Part shown: one piece after another, positions 44,561 to 53,304 of the stretch
Layout: every line of letters starts with the position of its first letter
Position numbering within the stretch: the stretch's first letter is position 1
Assembly (NCBI GenBank): GCA_902558435.1
Contig: CACEDU010000007.1
Span: 1-62,343, forward strand
DNA length: 62,343 nt
Source: an uncultured Pelagibacteraceae bacterium
Lineage (GTDB): Bacteria > Pseudomonadota > Alphaproteobacteria > Pelagibacterales > Pelagibacteraceae
Reading direction: 5' to 3'
Notes under the pieces: model-generated
Database searches by the model: none
What the model was told of the DNA's origin: nothing
The model's input: the letters and a program-made list of their open reading frames with translations, nothing else
Made by a program: the position numbers and the translations under genes

Positions 44561-45574
44561 ATGGACTCAAAAGATCAAGATAAAGACTCTTTATATCTAA
44601 AACTCATTCCTTATTTTGAGAAATACGGAATATTATTATTATTAGTTATAATGATAGTTGTTATGCATTTTCTTCAACCTGATGTTTTTTTATCATGGAG
44701 AAATGTAACAAATGTTTTCAAACAAATATCTTGGCAGTCAATGCTAGCTTTAGGAGTATTTATGGTGATTGTAACTGCTGGTATAGATCTTTCAGTTGGA
44801 TCTATAATGATGTTGTCACTAATGATACTTGCAATTGTCGCTAAGGCTGGTGCTCCATGGTATATTGTTGTTATCACACCTCTTATAGCTGGATTTCTAT
44901 GTGGGTTATTTAATGGTTTAGGGATTACATTACTAAGGATGCCTCATCCGTTTATAATGACACTAGGTACATTATATATATTTAGAGGTACAGGTAATTT
45001 AATTTCTGGCGGAACTCCAATAAGTGGCTTCACAGATGAAGTGAGATACCTTGGGCATGGAAGAATTGATTTAACTTGGTTTGGTTTAGAAAAGTCGCAA
45101 TACCTTCCTGTTAGTTTAGTTCTTATTGCAATTGTCTATATAATATTTTGGATATTCATGAACAAAACCCGGACAGGGAAATGGATATATGCAATTGGTG
45201 GAAATCCAAATGCAGCAAGAGCCTCAGGTATTAATGTAAATAAAATTCTTGTAATAGTTTATTCGCTTTGTGGTTTTTTATCTGGCATTGGAGCTTTAAT
45301 TCTAGCTGGTCGAACAGACTCAGGTTATCCAAATGCAGGATTACAGTCTGAATTAGACGCTATTGCAGCATGTATTATCGGAGGCGCTAGTTTTTTTGGA
45401 GGAAGAGGCACTGTTTTAGGCGTTTTTGCAGGAGTGATGATAATGGGAATTTTAAGAAATGGTCTTAATTTGATGGATGTGAGTTCATTTTGGCAACAAG
45501 TATTAATTGGATCAATTATAGTACTAGCTGTTTATGTTGATGTATTGAGAAGAGATTTCGGGACAAGAAAATAA
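44561..45574 (+). CDS. CUT2 sugar ABC transporter permease (RbsC-like)
   Basis: A 337-residue integral membrane protein with about nine or ten helices, including an N-terminal cluster YGILLLLVIMIVVMHFL and the conserved VTAGIDLSVGSIMML, NGLGITLLRMPHPFIMTLGTLYIFRG, NPNAARASGINV and GGASFFGGRGTVLG segments. The last two are the cytoplasmic-loop signature of RbsC/XylH permeases. Two bases separate it from the ATPase gene. A 105-base gap with two dyads separates it from the binding-protein gene. Confidence 0.92.
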   Translation: MDSKDQDKDSLYLKLIPYFEKYGILLLLVIMIVVMHFLQPDVFLSWRNVTNVFKQISWQSMLALGVFMVIVTAGIDLSVGSIMMLSLMILAIVAKAGAPWYIVVITPLIAGFLCGLFNGLGITLLRMPHPFIMTLGTLYIFRGTGNLISGGTPISGFTDEVRYLGHGRIDLTWFGLEKSQYLPVSLVLIAIVYIIFWIFMNKTRTGKWIYAIGGNPNAARASGINVNKILVIVYSLCGFLSGIGALILAGRTDSGYPNAGLQSELDAIAACIIGGASFFGGRGTVLGVFAGVMIMGILRNGLNLMDVSSFWQQVLIGSIIVLAVYVDVLRRDFGTRK

Positions 45575-45582
45575 AACACGCG

Positions 45583-45615
45583 TTAGTTGAAACTAAAAAT
45601 AGTTACCATTGTAAC
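45583..45615. promoter_or_regulatory. Two adjacent dyads upstream of the CUT2 binding protein gene
   Basis: TTAGTT-GA-AACTAA (45583-45596) and GTTAC-CATT-GTAAC (45602-45615) are two perfect short inverted repeats with centres 19 bases apart, in the only real gap inside this transporter operon. They are placed like operator half-sites ahead of a binding-protein-specific promoter. No protein to bind them is identified; chance is possible in AT-rich DNA. Confidence 0.35.
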
Positions 45616-45679
45616 AGTTGAATTTTTTTAAAAAATTTTATTAAATTGAAGTTTAATAATTATTAAAGGGGATAAATTA

Positions 45680-46603
45680 ATGAGTAAATTGTTTAAATTA
45701 ATAGGTGCTTTTACAGCATCTGTTTTTCTTCTTTTAAGTATTACAACAAGTGTTAGTGCTGAGAAGAAAATTTTATTTAGTATAAAAGGACCTGGTTCAG
45801 GAAACCCATTTTGGGCTTCAGTAACTAAAGGTGCAGAAGAAGAAGCTGCAAAATTAGGTGTAAAACTAATTTTGATTGCTCCACCACAAGAGGGAGATGT
45901 CCAAGCACAAATTAACCAAGTGGAAGATCAACTTGCAAAAGGTGTTGACGCTCTAGCTCTTGCACCGGGAGATCCAAACGCTTTTGCTCCAATAGTAGAC
46001 GATGCTATTAAGAGTGGAGTTCCAGTTGTATTTGTTGATACAAAAGGAATTAACGAAGGTGTTACTTTTATTGGAACAAACAATATGAATGGTGCAGAAT
46101 TAGCTGCGAAATTTATTTGTGATAAAACTCCAAAGGGATCAGATGTTGCAATTCTTACAGGGATTGAGTCTCAATCAACTGCATTATTAAGAAGAGATGG
46201 TGCAATTAAAGGATTTAAAAATTGTGGTTTAAATCTTGTAGCTACTCAAACTGCTGAGTGGGATACTGCAAAAGGTAGATCGGTTACTGAGTCAATCATT
46301 TTGAAAAATCCTAACATCAAAGCAATATTTGCTTCTAACGATAATATGGGCTTAGGTGCAATGCAAGCTCTTAAGGATGCTGATATGAATGATGTAATCG
46401 TTGTTGGTTTTGATGCTACTCCTGATGCTGCTACAAGTATCTTAAAAGGAGAGATGACTGCAACAATAGCTCAGTTCTCATACAACATGGGCGCATATGG
46501 AGTAAAATATGCTCTTGAGTTAGCTAACGGTGGAAGTATCGATCCTAATATTGATACTGGTACACAATTAGTAACAACAGAAAACGCTAACGATTTTAAA
46601 TAA
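45680..46603 (+). CDS. CUT2 sugar ABC transporter substrate-binding protein
   Basis: A 307-residue periplasmic binding protein of the ribose/galactose (Peripla_BP_4) class with a clear signal peptide (1 to about 27, ending VSAEKK). The mature start ILFSIKGPGSGNPFWASVTKGAEEEA is the first strand-helix with the ligand-contact Asn-Pro-Phe-Trp, and later LAPGDPNAF, GTNNMNGAELA, ASNDNMGLGAMQAL and VGFDATPDA are standard. A strong GGGG Shine-Dalgarno (AAAGGGGAT) precedes it, unusual for this genome. An intrinsic terminator follows 20 bases after the stop, so this gene should be expressed well above the genes next to it. Confidence 0.93.
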   Translation: MSKLFKLIGAFTASVFLLLSITTSVSAEKKILFSIKGPGSGNPFWASVTKGAEEEAAKLGVKLILIAPPQEGDVQAQINQVEDQLAKGVDALALAPGDPNAFAPIVDDAIKSGVPVVFVDTKGINEGVTFIGTNNMNGAELAAKFICDKTPKGSDVAILTGIESQSTALLRRDGAIKGFKNCGLNLVATQTAEWDTAKGRSVTESIILKNPNIKAIFASNDNMGLGAMQALKDADMNDVIVVGFDATPDAATSILKGEMTATIAQFSYNMGAYGVKYALELANGGSIDPNIDTGTQLVTTENANDFK

Positions 46604-46623
46604 TCTTTAGAATAATCAAAATT

Positions 46624-46658
46624 AAAAGGGTGGAATTTTATTTCACCCTTTTTTTTTA
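46624..46658 (+). terminator. Intrinsic terminator after the CUT2 binding protein gene
   Basis: AAAAGGGTGGAA (46624-46635) pairs with TTTCACCCTTTT (46641-46652), one G-T pair, 5-base loop, followed by a T run to 46658. It separates the binding-protein gene from the mutarotase gene starting at 46676. Confidence 0.9.
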
Positions 46659-46675
46659 TGTAATATAATAGTGTA

Positions 46676-47140
46676 ATGCTAATTAATATTAATCCAATTT
46701 TAAACCCTGAACTTTTGTATCAATTAAGAGCAATGGGTCATGGTGACAAGTTAGTTTTAACAGATGCTAATTTTCCTGCTTATTCACACTCTATAAGTAA
46801 TAAAGTAATTAGACTAGATGGTGTTAATATCTATGAAGCAGCAAAAGCTATTCTTTCAGTTTTTCCATTAGATAGTTTTATAGACTCTGCTGCTGAAAGA
46901 ATGCAAGTTGATAATAAACCAGATGAGTTAACTGAGTGTCACAAAGATTTTATAAAAGCTGTGAAAGAAACTTCTGGAGAAAATTGGAAAGTTGGTTCAA
47001 TCGAGAGGCAAGAATTTTATAAAGTAGCAAAAAAATCTCAATTAATCGTATCTACTTCTGAAACAAGGCCTTATGGATGTTTTATACTGACAAAAGGAGT
47101 GATTAAACCAGATGGTAGCGTTTGGGTTCTTGATAAATAA
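46676..47140 (+). CDS. RbsD/FucU-family sugar mutarotase
   Basis: A 154-residue FucU/RbsD-type protein that interconverts anomers or ring forms of a sugar. Catalytic His22 is in MGHGDKLVLTDANFPA, and the C-terminal ETRPYGCFILTKGV is the FucU-type active loop, favouring L-fucose mutarotase over ribose pyranase. It begins 18 bases after the terminator T run and overlaps the ribokinase start by one base. Together they would prepare an imported sugar for phosphorylation or oxidation. Confidence 0.88.
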   Translation: MLININPILNPELLYQLRAMGHGDKLVLTDANFPAYSHSISNKVIRLDGVNIYEAAKAILSVFPLDSFIDSAAERMQVDNKPDELTECHKDFIKAVKETSGENWKVGSIERQEFYKVAKKSQLIVSTSETRPYGCFILTKGVIKPDGSVWVLDK

Positions 47141-48054
47141 TGAACTCTATATGCATTTTTGGAGTATTCGTAGCTGACCTATGTTTCTTTGCTGAAAAAA
47201 TTCCTGTTAAAGGAGAAACAGTTTTAGGTAAAAATCACATAATAGGGCCGGGCGGCAAAGGATCTAATCAAGCGATTGCTGCTGCGAGACTTGGTGGAAA
47301 CGTAAATTTTATTACTAAAATAGGAAATGATCAAAATGCTAAGATGGCCCTCAAGCTTTATGAAGAAGCTGGAATTAATACAGGTTCAATAATCCAAGAC
47401 CCAAATCAGTCAACTGGTGTTGCAGGCATAATGATAAATGAAAAAACGGGGGATAATGCAATCAATATTATACCAGGAGCAGCTGGTTTGATATCTAATA
47501 AAGATATTGATAACAATATTGATTTTATAAAAAAATCAGAAATTTTTTTAACACAACTAGAAACACCTAGTGAAGTAACTAGTTATGCACTAAATAGAGC
47601 AAAAGAGACAGGATCTATTACAATTTTTAATCCAGCTCCTGCATCAGATATTAAAGAAAGTGATTTTAAATGTATTGATTATTTTACTCCTAATGAAACT
47701 GAAGCAAGTTTTTATTTAAATAAAAAGGTTGAAAGTAAAACAGAAATTGAAGAAGCTGCAAAAGCTTTTTTAACAAAAGGAGTAAAAAATATAGTCATAA
47801 CATTAGGCTCAAAAGGTCTTTACTTTGCAAATTCTGAAGAAAGTTTTTTTATAGATGTTTATAGTTTAAAGGATAAAGTTATAGACACAACAGGAGCAGG
47901 TGATGCTTTTAATGGAGCATTTGCTTATGCTTTATCCAATAATTTAAAAATCAAAGATGCTTTAGAATTTTCAAATAAAGTAGCTGCAATTTCCACAACA
48001 AAAGCAGGCGCATCAAATTCAATGCCTAGTATAAATGAAGTAAAAACTTATTAG
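47140..48054 (+). CDS. rbsK: Ribokinase-like PfkB sugar kinase
   Basis: A 304-residue PfkB-family kinase: N-terminal FGVFVADLCFFAEKIPVKGETV, the substrate motif GPGGKGSNQAIAAARLGG (about 37-54), NPAPA, and the anion-hole DTTGAGDAFNGAFAYAL with the catalytic Asp. These are ribokinase-type motifs, though PfkB substrate preference is hard to read. It overlaps the mutarotase gene, forming a two-gene unit behind the terminator. Its TAG abuts the stop of the convergent enolase-superfamily gene. Confidence 0.86.
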   Translation: MNSICIFGVFVADLCFFAEKIPVKGETVLGKNHIIGPGGKGSNQAIAAARLGGNVNFITKIGNDQNAKMALKLYEEAGINTGSIIQDPNQSTGVAGIMINEKTGDNAINIIPGAAGLISNKDIDNNIDFIKKSEIFLTQLETPSEVTSYALNRAKETGSITIFNPAPASDIKESDFKCIDYFTPNETEASFYLNKKVESKTEIEEAAKAFLTKGVKNIVITLGSKGLYFANSEESFFIDVYSLKDKVIDTTGAGDAFNGAFAYALSNNLKIKDALEFSNKVAAISTTKAGASNSMPSINEVKTY

Positions 48055-49230
48055 TTATTCGATTATTTTGAAATCTGATTTAAATTTATCAGTAATAGCT
48101 AAACCCAGGCCAGGTTTATTGTCGTCCAAGTTAATAAATCCGTTTTCAGGAGCTGGGTCACCTTCAAAAATATAGTAAAATAGCTCATTACCAATCTCTA
48201 CATCGTGCACAGGAAAAAATTCGGATATAGGGCAATTAAAGTTAGACATTGTTAAATGATAATTATGCATTTGCCCAGCATGAGGAATAACTGGCACTTG
48301 ATAAGCTTCCGCTAACGCATTTATTTTATTCGCAACAGTAAAACCACCAACTCTATTATTATCATATTGAATATAGCTAACTGCTTTTAAATCTAACAAT
48401 TGTTTAAATCCAAATAAGTTAAATTCATGTTCTCCACCAGATATTGGAATAGCATTCATATTATTTAATTCAGCATAACCATGAATATCGTCTGCTATAA
48501 CAGGTTCCTCTAGCCATCTAGGATTAAATTTTACTAATTTAGGAATCATTCTTTTAGTGTAATCTAAATTCCAACCCATATAACATTCCATCATAAGATC
48601 TGTGTCATAGCCAATCACCTCTCTAACAGCTTCTGCTAATTCTAAATTTTTCTTCATTCCATCAGGTCCGTCTTTTGGTCCCCATCCAAATCTCATTTTA
48701 AACATTTTAAAACCTTGATTAACGTAACTTTCAGCTTCTTTTTGTAGCTCTTTTATTGGTTGGCTATAAAGTTTTGAGGCATAAACTGGAATTTTTTCTT
48801 TAGTTCTTCCACCTAATAATTTGAAAACTGGTTTATTTGTAATTTTTCCCATTATATCCCAGAGAGCAATATCAATAGCTGAAATAGCGACCATTCCTAA
48901 TCCTCTTCTTCCCCATGCATGAGTTCTTCTGTACATTTTTTCCCAAATATAAGCATAATCAAAAGGGTCCTCACCAATAACTAAAGGAGTTAAATAAGTA
49001 TCAATGGTTTTTTTTACTAATTGTGGTGCAAGCGCTGCATTTCCAATTCCAATAATTCCATCGTCTGTTTCAACTTCACATATTAACCATTCATGAAATC
49101 TAAAAGATCCCATTGCATCCGATTTTTCAAATAAAAGGTCAGAAGCATTTGTACAAAAATTATTTTGTGGTGGAACAGTTTTGCCATTCCATTGATAAAC
49201 TTTTGTTCTTATGCTTTTAATCTTTGTCAT
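48055..49230 (-). CDS. Enolase-superfamily sugar-acid dehydratase, L-rhamnonate dehydratase-like
   Basis: A 391-residue member of the mandelate racemase subgroup. Metal-ligand segments are MMECYMGWN (Glu215 at the position that is usually Asp), WLEEPV (about 239-244) and GGEHEF (Glu267); the general base is His317 in [11 protein letters not shown], with Asp290 (QYDNNRVGG) as its partner. These fit L-rhamnonate dehydratase and close relatives that give 2-keto-3-deoxy acids. The product would be a substrate for the HpcH/HpaI aldolase at 37.5 kb. It is downstream of a pdxA-like gene on the minus strand. Other hexonates or 6-deoxyhexonates are possible substrates. Confidence 0.76.
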   Translation of the reverse strand: MTKIKSIRTKVYQWNGKTVPPQNNFCTNASDLLFEKSDAMGSFRFHEWLICEVETDDGIIGIGNAALAPQLVKKTIDTYLTPLVIGEDPFDYAYIWEKMYRRTHAWGRRGLGMVAISAIDIALWDIMGKITNKPVFKLLGGRTKEKIPVYASKLYSQPIKELQKEAESYVNQGFKMFKMRFGWGPKDGPDGMKKNLELAEAVREVIGYDTDLMMECYMGWNLDYTKRMIPKLVKFNPRWLEEPVIADDIHGYAELNNMNAIPISGGEHEFNLFGFKQLLDLKAVSYIQYDNNRVGGFTVANKINALAEAYQVPVIPHAGQMHNYHLTMSNFNCPISEFFPVHDVEIGNELFYYIFEGDPAPENGFINLDDNKPGLGLAITDKFKSDFKIIE

Positions 49231-49252
49231 TTTTTTTTAAATTTTTTTAATT

Positions 49253-50251
49253 TCATAATCTATTTTTATTTTCAGCCATTGTAAGTGCAATTTTAAACGA
49301 ATTCAAAGTTGGTTCTAAATTTGCTTTATTTTTACCTGCAATATCGAATGCTGTACCATGTGCAGGAGTGGTTATAGGGACTGGCAAACCTCCTTGTACA
49401 GTTACTCCTCTATCAAATCCAAATGCTTTTAAACCTGATTGCAAAGCATCATGATACATACCAACAATACAATCATGATTTCCATTTTTATAAGCAGTAA
49501 TAAAAGAAGTATCACATGGCAAAGGTCCATCAGCATCAATACCTAGTTTTTTTGCCTCCTCTATTGCAGGTATAATTTCTTCTTTTTCTTCTGTTCCAAA
49601 TTCAGCATGAGGATTTAATGCTTGAACTGCTACTCTTGGATTTTTAATACCATTTAATTTCATAGCTTCATTTATAAGCTTAATTGGCTTTATAATTTTT
49701 TCCTTTTTTACATGTTTTGGTACTTCTTTTATTGGAATATGTGATGATACCCTTGCAGTCCAAAAATTATCAATAACATTAAACTCACAAAAAAAATTTT
49801 TAACCTCTAACTTTTCGGCCATTAAATGTAATTCATCAGAATATTTATTTCCTCCAAGTTTAAGACTTGTTTTGTTAAATGGTCCAAAGTTTATTGCATG
49901 AATTTTATTTTCCTTAGCAAGATCTAAAGCTAAATTCAAAGAAGCTAAAACACTTTCTCCTGCTTCTTTAGAGCACTCAGATAATTTATAATTATAATTT
50001 TTACCTTTAGAGATATCTAGAAAAAATTTATTATCTTTTGTAAAATCAATACTATCAAAATTTTCAACAAAATTTAAATTATGAGTTATACCTGAAATTT
50101 TATTTCCACTTTCTAAAATATTTTTTTCACCTATGATAATTATATTAGCCTTGTTTGTGATTTCCTCTGATAATAGTTTTGAGACCAATTCGGGGCCTAT
50201 ACCAGAGGGATCCCCTAGAAGAACCGCTATGTTAATTTTATTTTGAGCCAT
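49253..50251 (-). CDS. PdxA-family 4-phosphate dehydrogenase
   Basis: A 332-residue PdxA homologue. LLGDPSGIGPEL (11-22) is the N-terminal signature; metal-binding histidines are His171 (RVSSHIPIKE), His215 (NPHAEFG) and His267 (MYHDALQ). True PdxA makes pyridoxine precursor from 4-phosphohydroxy-threonine, but a paralogous branch (PdxA2) oxidises erythronate- or threonate-4-phosphate in sugar-acid catabolism. Position between a sugar-acid dehydratase and a tripartite organic-acid transporter favours the catabolic role, which is inference. Divergent from tctC-like gene across 72 bases. Confidence 0.82.
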   Translation of the reverse strand: MAQNKINIAVLLGDPSGIGPELVSKLLSEEITNKANIIIIGEKNILESGNKISGITHNLNFVENFDSIDFTKDNKFFLDISKGKNYNYKLSECSKEAGESVLASLNLALDLAKENKIHAINFGPFNKTSLKLGGNKYSDELHLMAEKLEVKNFFCEFNVIDNFWTARVSSHIPIKEVPKHVKKEKIIKPIKLINEAMKLNGIKNPRVAVQALNPHAEFGTEEKEEIIPAIEEAKKLGIDADGPLPCDTSFITAYKNGNHDCIVGMYHDALQSGLKAFGFDRGVTVQGGLPVPITTPAHGTAFDIAGKNKANLEPTLNSFKIALTMAENKNRL

Positions 50252-50323
50252 TTTTTACTTTACGCTATGTATCAGATTATGTTTATATATTTAAATATAA
50301 ATTAACTAAAAAAGAGGGAAATA

Positions 50324-51298
50324 ATGAAAAAAAGTTTTAAATTATTTTTAGCTGCCGCATTTTTGGTAACTGAATTTTTTGTTGTTGCACTTCCACTTAT
50401 GATTACTTCTGCAAAAGCAGATGGTCACCCAATTCAAGCTATAACACACGCTGGTTTTGGTGGTGGTACTGACGTAACTACTAGAATGATGTTGTTAAGA
50501 ACTAGAAGGTATCTAAAACAAGATATGCAATTAGTTAACAAAAAAGGTGGTGGTGGAGCTGCATCTATGGATTACATGATGACTTTACCAGCAGACGGTC
50601 AACATACTTTAACTTGGACTACAGGACATGCTGTTTCTATGGCATTAGGAAAAACAAAAGTTAAATTAAGTGATATGCAACCACTTGCTAGAGGAACTGA
50701 TGATCCTCAATTATTTGTCGTAAATTGTAAAAATGATATTAAAGATGCTAAAAAATTTATTAGCGCACAAAAATCAAAATCATTAAAATATGGTACTACC
50801 CATGTTGGTGGTATTGATGATGTAAGTGCGATTGCTTTTACAAAAAAAGGAAAATTAACAGACCCAACAATTGTTCCATATAAAGGAGTTGGTCCTATTA
50901 AAACTAACCTAATCAAAGGAGATATTGATGTAGGTGTTTTAAACTTAGGTGAAGCAGTTACTGAAATCGAAGATGGAACATTATGTGTTTCAGTTGTTCT
51001 TGCAAGTAACAGAATGGAAAAATTAAGTAATGTTCCTACTGCTACAGAGCTTGGAATACCAGTTGTGTTATCAACTGTTAGAGGATTTGTAACAAGAAAA
51101 GGCGTTCCAGCTGACAGAAAAAAACAATTGGAAGATGCTATGATAAAAGCTATGGAGCATAAATATTTTCAAAGCTTTTTAACTGACATCGGACTTGATT
51201 CAACTAGTGTTGTTGGAGCTGATGAGTGGGGTAAGCAAATGGAAGTGATGCTTGCAGAAATGACTGCTCAACTTAAAGCTTTGGGTTACATTAATTAG
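50324..51298 (+). CDS. Tripartite tricarboxylate transporter binding protein (TctC-like)
   Basis: A 324-residue exported protein of the TctC/Bug family. Signal peptide about 1-32 (FKLFLAAAFLVTEFFVVALPL then ASA-like KADG). Mature features: ITHAGFGGGTDVTTRMM, the MDYMMTLPADGQHTL region, and VPYKGVGPIKTNLIKGDIDVG. It captures a carboxylated solute in the periplasm for the TctAB permease encoded next; a sugar acid is likely from context. A strong AGAGGG Shine-Dalgarno precedes the start. The terminator after it lies within the beginning of tctB. Confidence 0.9.
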   Translation: MKKSFKLFLAAAFLVTEFFVVALPLMITSAKADGHPIQAITHAGFGGGTDVTTRMMLLRTRRYLKQDMQLVNKKGGGGAASMDYMMTLPADGQHTLTWTTGHAVSMALGKTKVKLSDMQPLARGTDDPQLFVVNCKNDIKDAKKFISAQKSKSLKYGTTHVGGIDDVSAIAFTKKGKLTDPTIVPYKGVGPIKTNLIKGDIDVGVLNLGEAVTEIEDGTLCVSVVLASNRMEKLSNVPTATELGIPVVLSTVRGFVTRKGVPADRKKQLEDAMIKAMEHKYFQSFLTDIGLDSTSVVGADEWGKQMEVMLAEMTAQLKALGYIN

Positions 51299-51322
51299 TC
51301 ATAAGAAAGTACATTTTTTTTT

Positions 51323-51829
51323 ATGAATAATGTACAAAATAAAAAAAGGGCAAACAAAAGTTTGCCCTTTTTTTTTAAAGATGAATTTAAAGTATTTTTT
51401 GTAATAATTTTTTTTTCTACAATATTATTAATTTCCACATTTACTTTTGATAAGGTTCCACCAATTTTAAACAGAGGTATTCAGCCTGCAACTTTCCCAA
51501 AAGGATTGTTAGTATTGATAATGTTTTTAACATCAATTATTTATTATCTATCATTCAAAAATCCCTGGAAAAAAGAAAAAAAACTTCCAAAACCATTTTT
51601 TTTAACAATCTTAAGTTTTATTTTATTTGTAGTAATTTCTAAAACATTAGATTTTTTCTTAGCTATTTCAGTACTTTCTATATTTGTTTCTTATAATTGG
51701 GGTGAAAGGAGAGTTTTTTATTTACTGCTGGTTGGAATTATATTTCCACTAGTTGTTTTTATATTTTTCGAAATGATATTGGGTCTTAGATTTCCTCCGG
51801 GAATAATTACAAACCTTTATTACTACTAG
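51323..51829 (+). CDS. Tripartite tricarboxylate transporter small permease (TctB-like)
   Basis: A 168-residue membrane protein with four predicted helices (FFVIIFFSTILLISTFTF at about 27-44, then near 65-80, 90-110 and 115-155) matching TctB. The start at ATG 51323 is preferred: helix 1 is needed and the only other in-frame start candidate before it is a TTG at 51362. Between ATG and helix 1 the coding sequence contains a complete intrinsic terminator, encoding a Lys/Arg- then Phe-rich N-terminus (KKRANKSLPFFFK). No Shine-Dalgarno is seen. One base separates its stop from the tctA start. Confidence 0.82.
   Translation: MNNVQNKKRANKSLPFFFKDEFKVFFVIIFFSTILLISTFTFDKVPPILNRGIQPATFPKGLLVLIMFLTSIIYYLSFKNPWKKEKKLPKPFFLTILSFILFVVISKTLDFFLAISVLSIFVSYNWGERRVFYLLLVGIIFPLVVFIFFEMILGLRFPPGIITNLYYY
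51341..51376 (+). terminator. Intrinsic terminator inside the first codons of tctB
   Basis: A perfect 15-base stem: seven A then GGGCAAAC (51341-51355), loop AAAA, and GTTTGCCC then seven T (51360-51374), with T to 51376. It is the only strong terminator between the TctC-like gene and the TctB/TctA genes and overlaps codons 7-18 of tctB. Confidence 0.9.
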
Positions 51830-51830
51830 T

Positions 51831-53303
51831 ATGGATAATCTTTTATTAATGATGGCGCCTTTGTTTAGTTCTAAGTTGTTAATCGTTTTACTTTTTGGTA
51901 CTTTATTTGGACTAATTTTAGGTGTTCTGCCAGGATTAGGTCCTACAACAGGTGGAGCATTAATTTTACCATTTACTATGACTTTAGATCCTCTTTCAGC
52001 AATAGTACTATTAACATCAATTTATTGCGCCGGAACATACGGTGGTGCAATCACTGCAGTTTTAATCAATACACCCGGAACTCCAGCAGCAGCAGCAACT
52101 TGTCTAGATGGTTATCCTTTAGCTCAAAAGGGAGAAGCAGGAAGAGCTTTAGGTATGGCAACAGTTTCAAGTACGGTGGGTGGAATTTTTAGCGTAATAG
52201 TTTTGGTGTTTTTTGCACCTGTGTTAGCTAAACTTGCATATGAATTTGGCCAACCAGAATATTTTGCATTAGCTATTTTTGGTTTAACAATGCTCGCATC
52301 AATTGGCGAAGGTAGTCCAATTAAAAATTTAATCGCTGGCGCATTTGGAATTTTAATTTCTACTATTGGAAAAGATTTTATGACTTCAATTGACAGATTT
52401 ACTTATGGAATTAATGAACTTTCGGTTGGAATTGGATTTATACCTGTAGTGGTAGGCTTATTTGCTATAAGCGAAATGTTAACCCAGTCTACACTTCTTG
52501 ATCAAGTTTTTAAAAGAGTTGCACTAAAAGCTGTAAAACTTCCATCTCTAGATGATTATAAAAAAACATGGAAAACAATTCTAAGATCAAGCGGTATAGG
52601 ATCTTTTATTGGTGTTTTACCAGCTGAGGGAGGAACAGTTGCATCTTTAATTGGTTATTCAGAAGCAAAAAGATTTTCTAAAGAACCAGAGGAATTTGGC
52701 AAAGGATCAATAGAGGGAATTGCTGGAGCAGAGGCTGCTAACAATGCTGCTACTGGAGGTGCAATGGTTCCAACTTTAGCCCTTGGAATTCCTGGAAGTG
52801 CTACAACAGCAGTAATATTAACTGGTTTAATTATTCATGGTGTTAGGCCTGGTCCAGATTTATTTAGAGAACAGCCAGACTTTTTATATGGAATTTTTGG
52901 GGCCATGTTAATAGCAAATGTTTTATTTTTTATATTTGGATTTTTTGGTGCAAAATTATTTGCTAGGATAACTCTTGTTCCTAATAAAATTTTATGGCCT
53001 ATGATATTTGCTGTATCTGTTTGTGGAACTTATTCTTTAAGTCAATCAATAATTGATGTTTGGATTATGTTATTTTTTGGTGTGCTTGGATTTTTTATGA
53101 GAAGATTTGGTTTTTCGGTTGTACCTGTAATTATAGGATTAATTTTAGGAGAATTAGTGGAGGGAACTTTAAGACAATCTTTAGTTATATTTGATGGAAA
53201 TTGGTTCATGTTCTTAACAAGACCAATTGCTTTAACATTTTTTATTTTATCTTTAATTGCATTAGCTTTTCCTTTATTAAGATCAAAAAAACAAAAAAAT
53301 TAA
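51831..53303 (+). CDS. Tripartite tricarboxylate transporter large permease (TctA-like)
   Basis: A 490-residue permease with about 11-12 helices. The N-terminal GLILGVLPGLGPTTGGALILPFT and IYCAGTYGGAITAVLINTPGTPAAAATCLDG region are the TctA signature, repeated in the second half as GVLPAEGGTVASLIGYSEAKRFS and ATGGAMVPTLALGIPGSATTAVILTGL. It forms the transport channel with TctB, using an ion gradient. Start lies one base after the tctB stop, and an SDR gene follows two bases after its own stop. Confidence 0.94.
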   Translation: MDNLLLMMAPLFSSKLLIVLLFGTLFGLILGVLPGLGPTTGGALILPFTMTLDPLSAIVLLTSIYCAGTYGGAITAVLINTPGTPAAAATCLDGYPLAQKGEAGRALGMATVSSTVGGIFSVIVLVFFAPVLAKLAYEFGQPEYFALAIFGLTMLASIGEGSPIKNLIAGAFGILISTIGKDFMTSIDRFTYGINELSVGIGFIPVVVGLFAISEMLTQSTLLDQVFKRVALKAVKLPSLDDYKKTWKTILRSSGIGSFIGVLPAEGGTVASLIGYSEAKRFSKEPEEFGKGSIEGIAGAEAANNAATGGAMVPTLALGIPGSATTAVILTGLIIHGVRPGPDLFREQPDFLYGIFGAMLIANVLFFIFGFFGAKLFARITLVPNKILWPMIFAVSVCGTYSLSQSIIDVWIMLFFGVLGFFMRRFGFSVVPVIIGLILGELVEGTLRQSLVIFDGNWFMFLTRPIALTFFILSLIALAFPLLRSKKQKN

Positions 53304-53304
53304 T

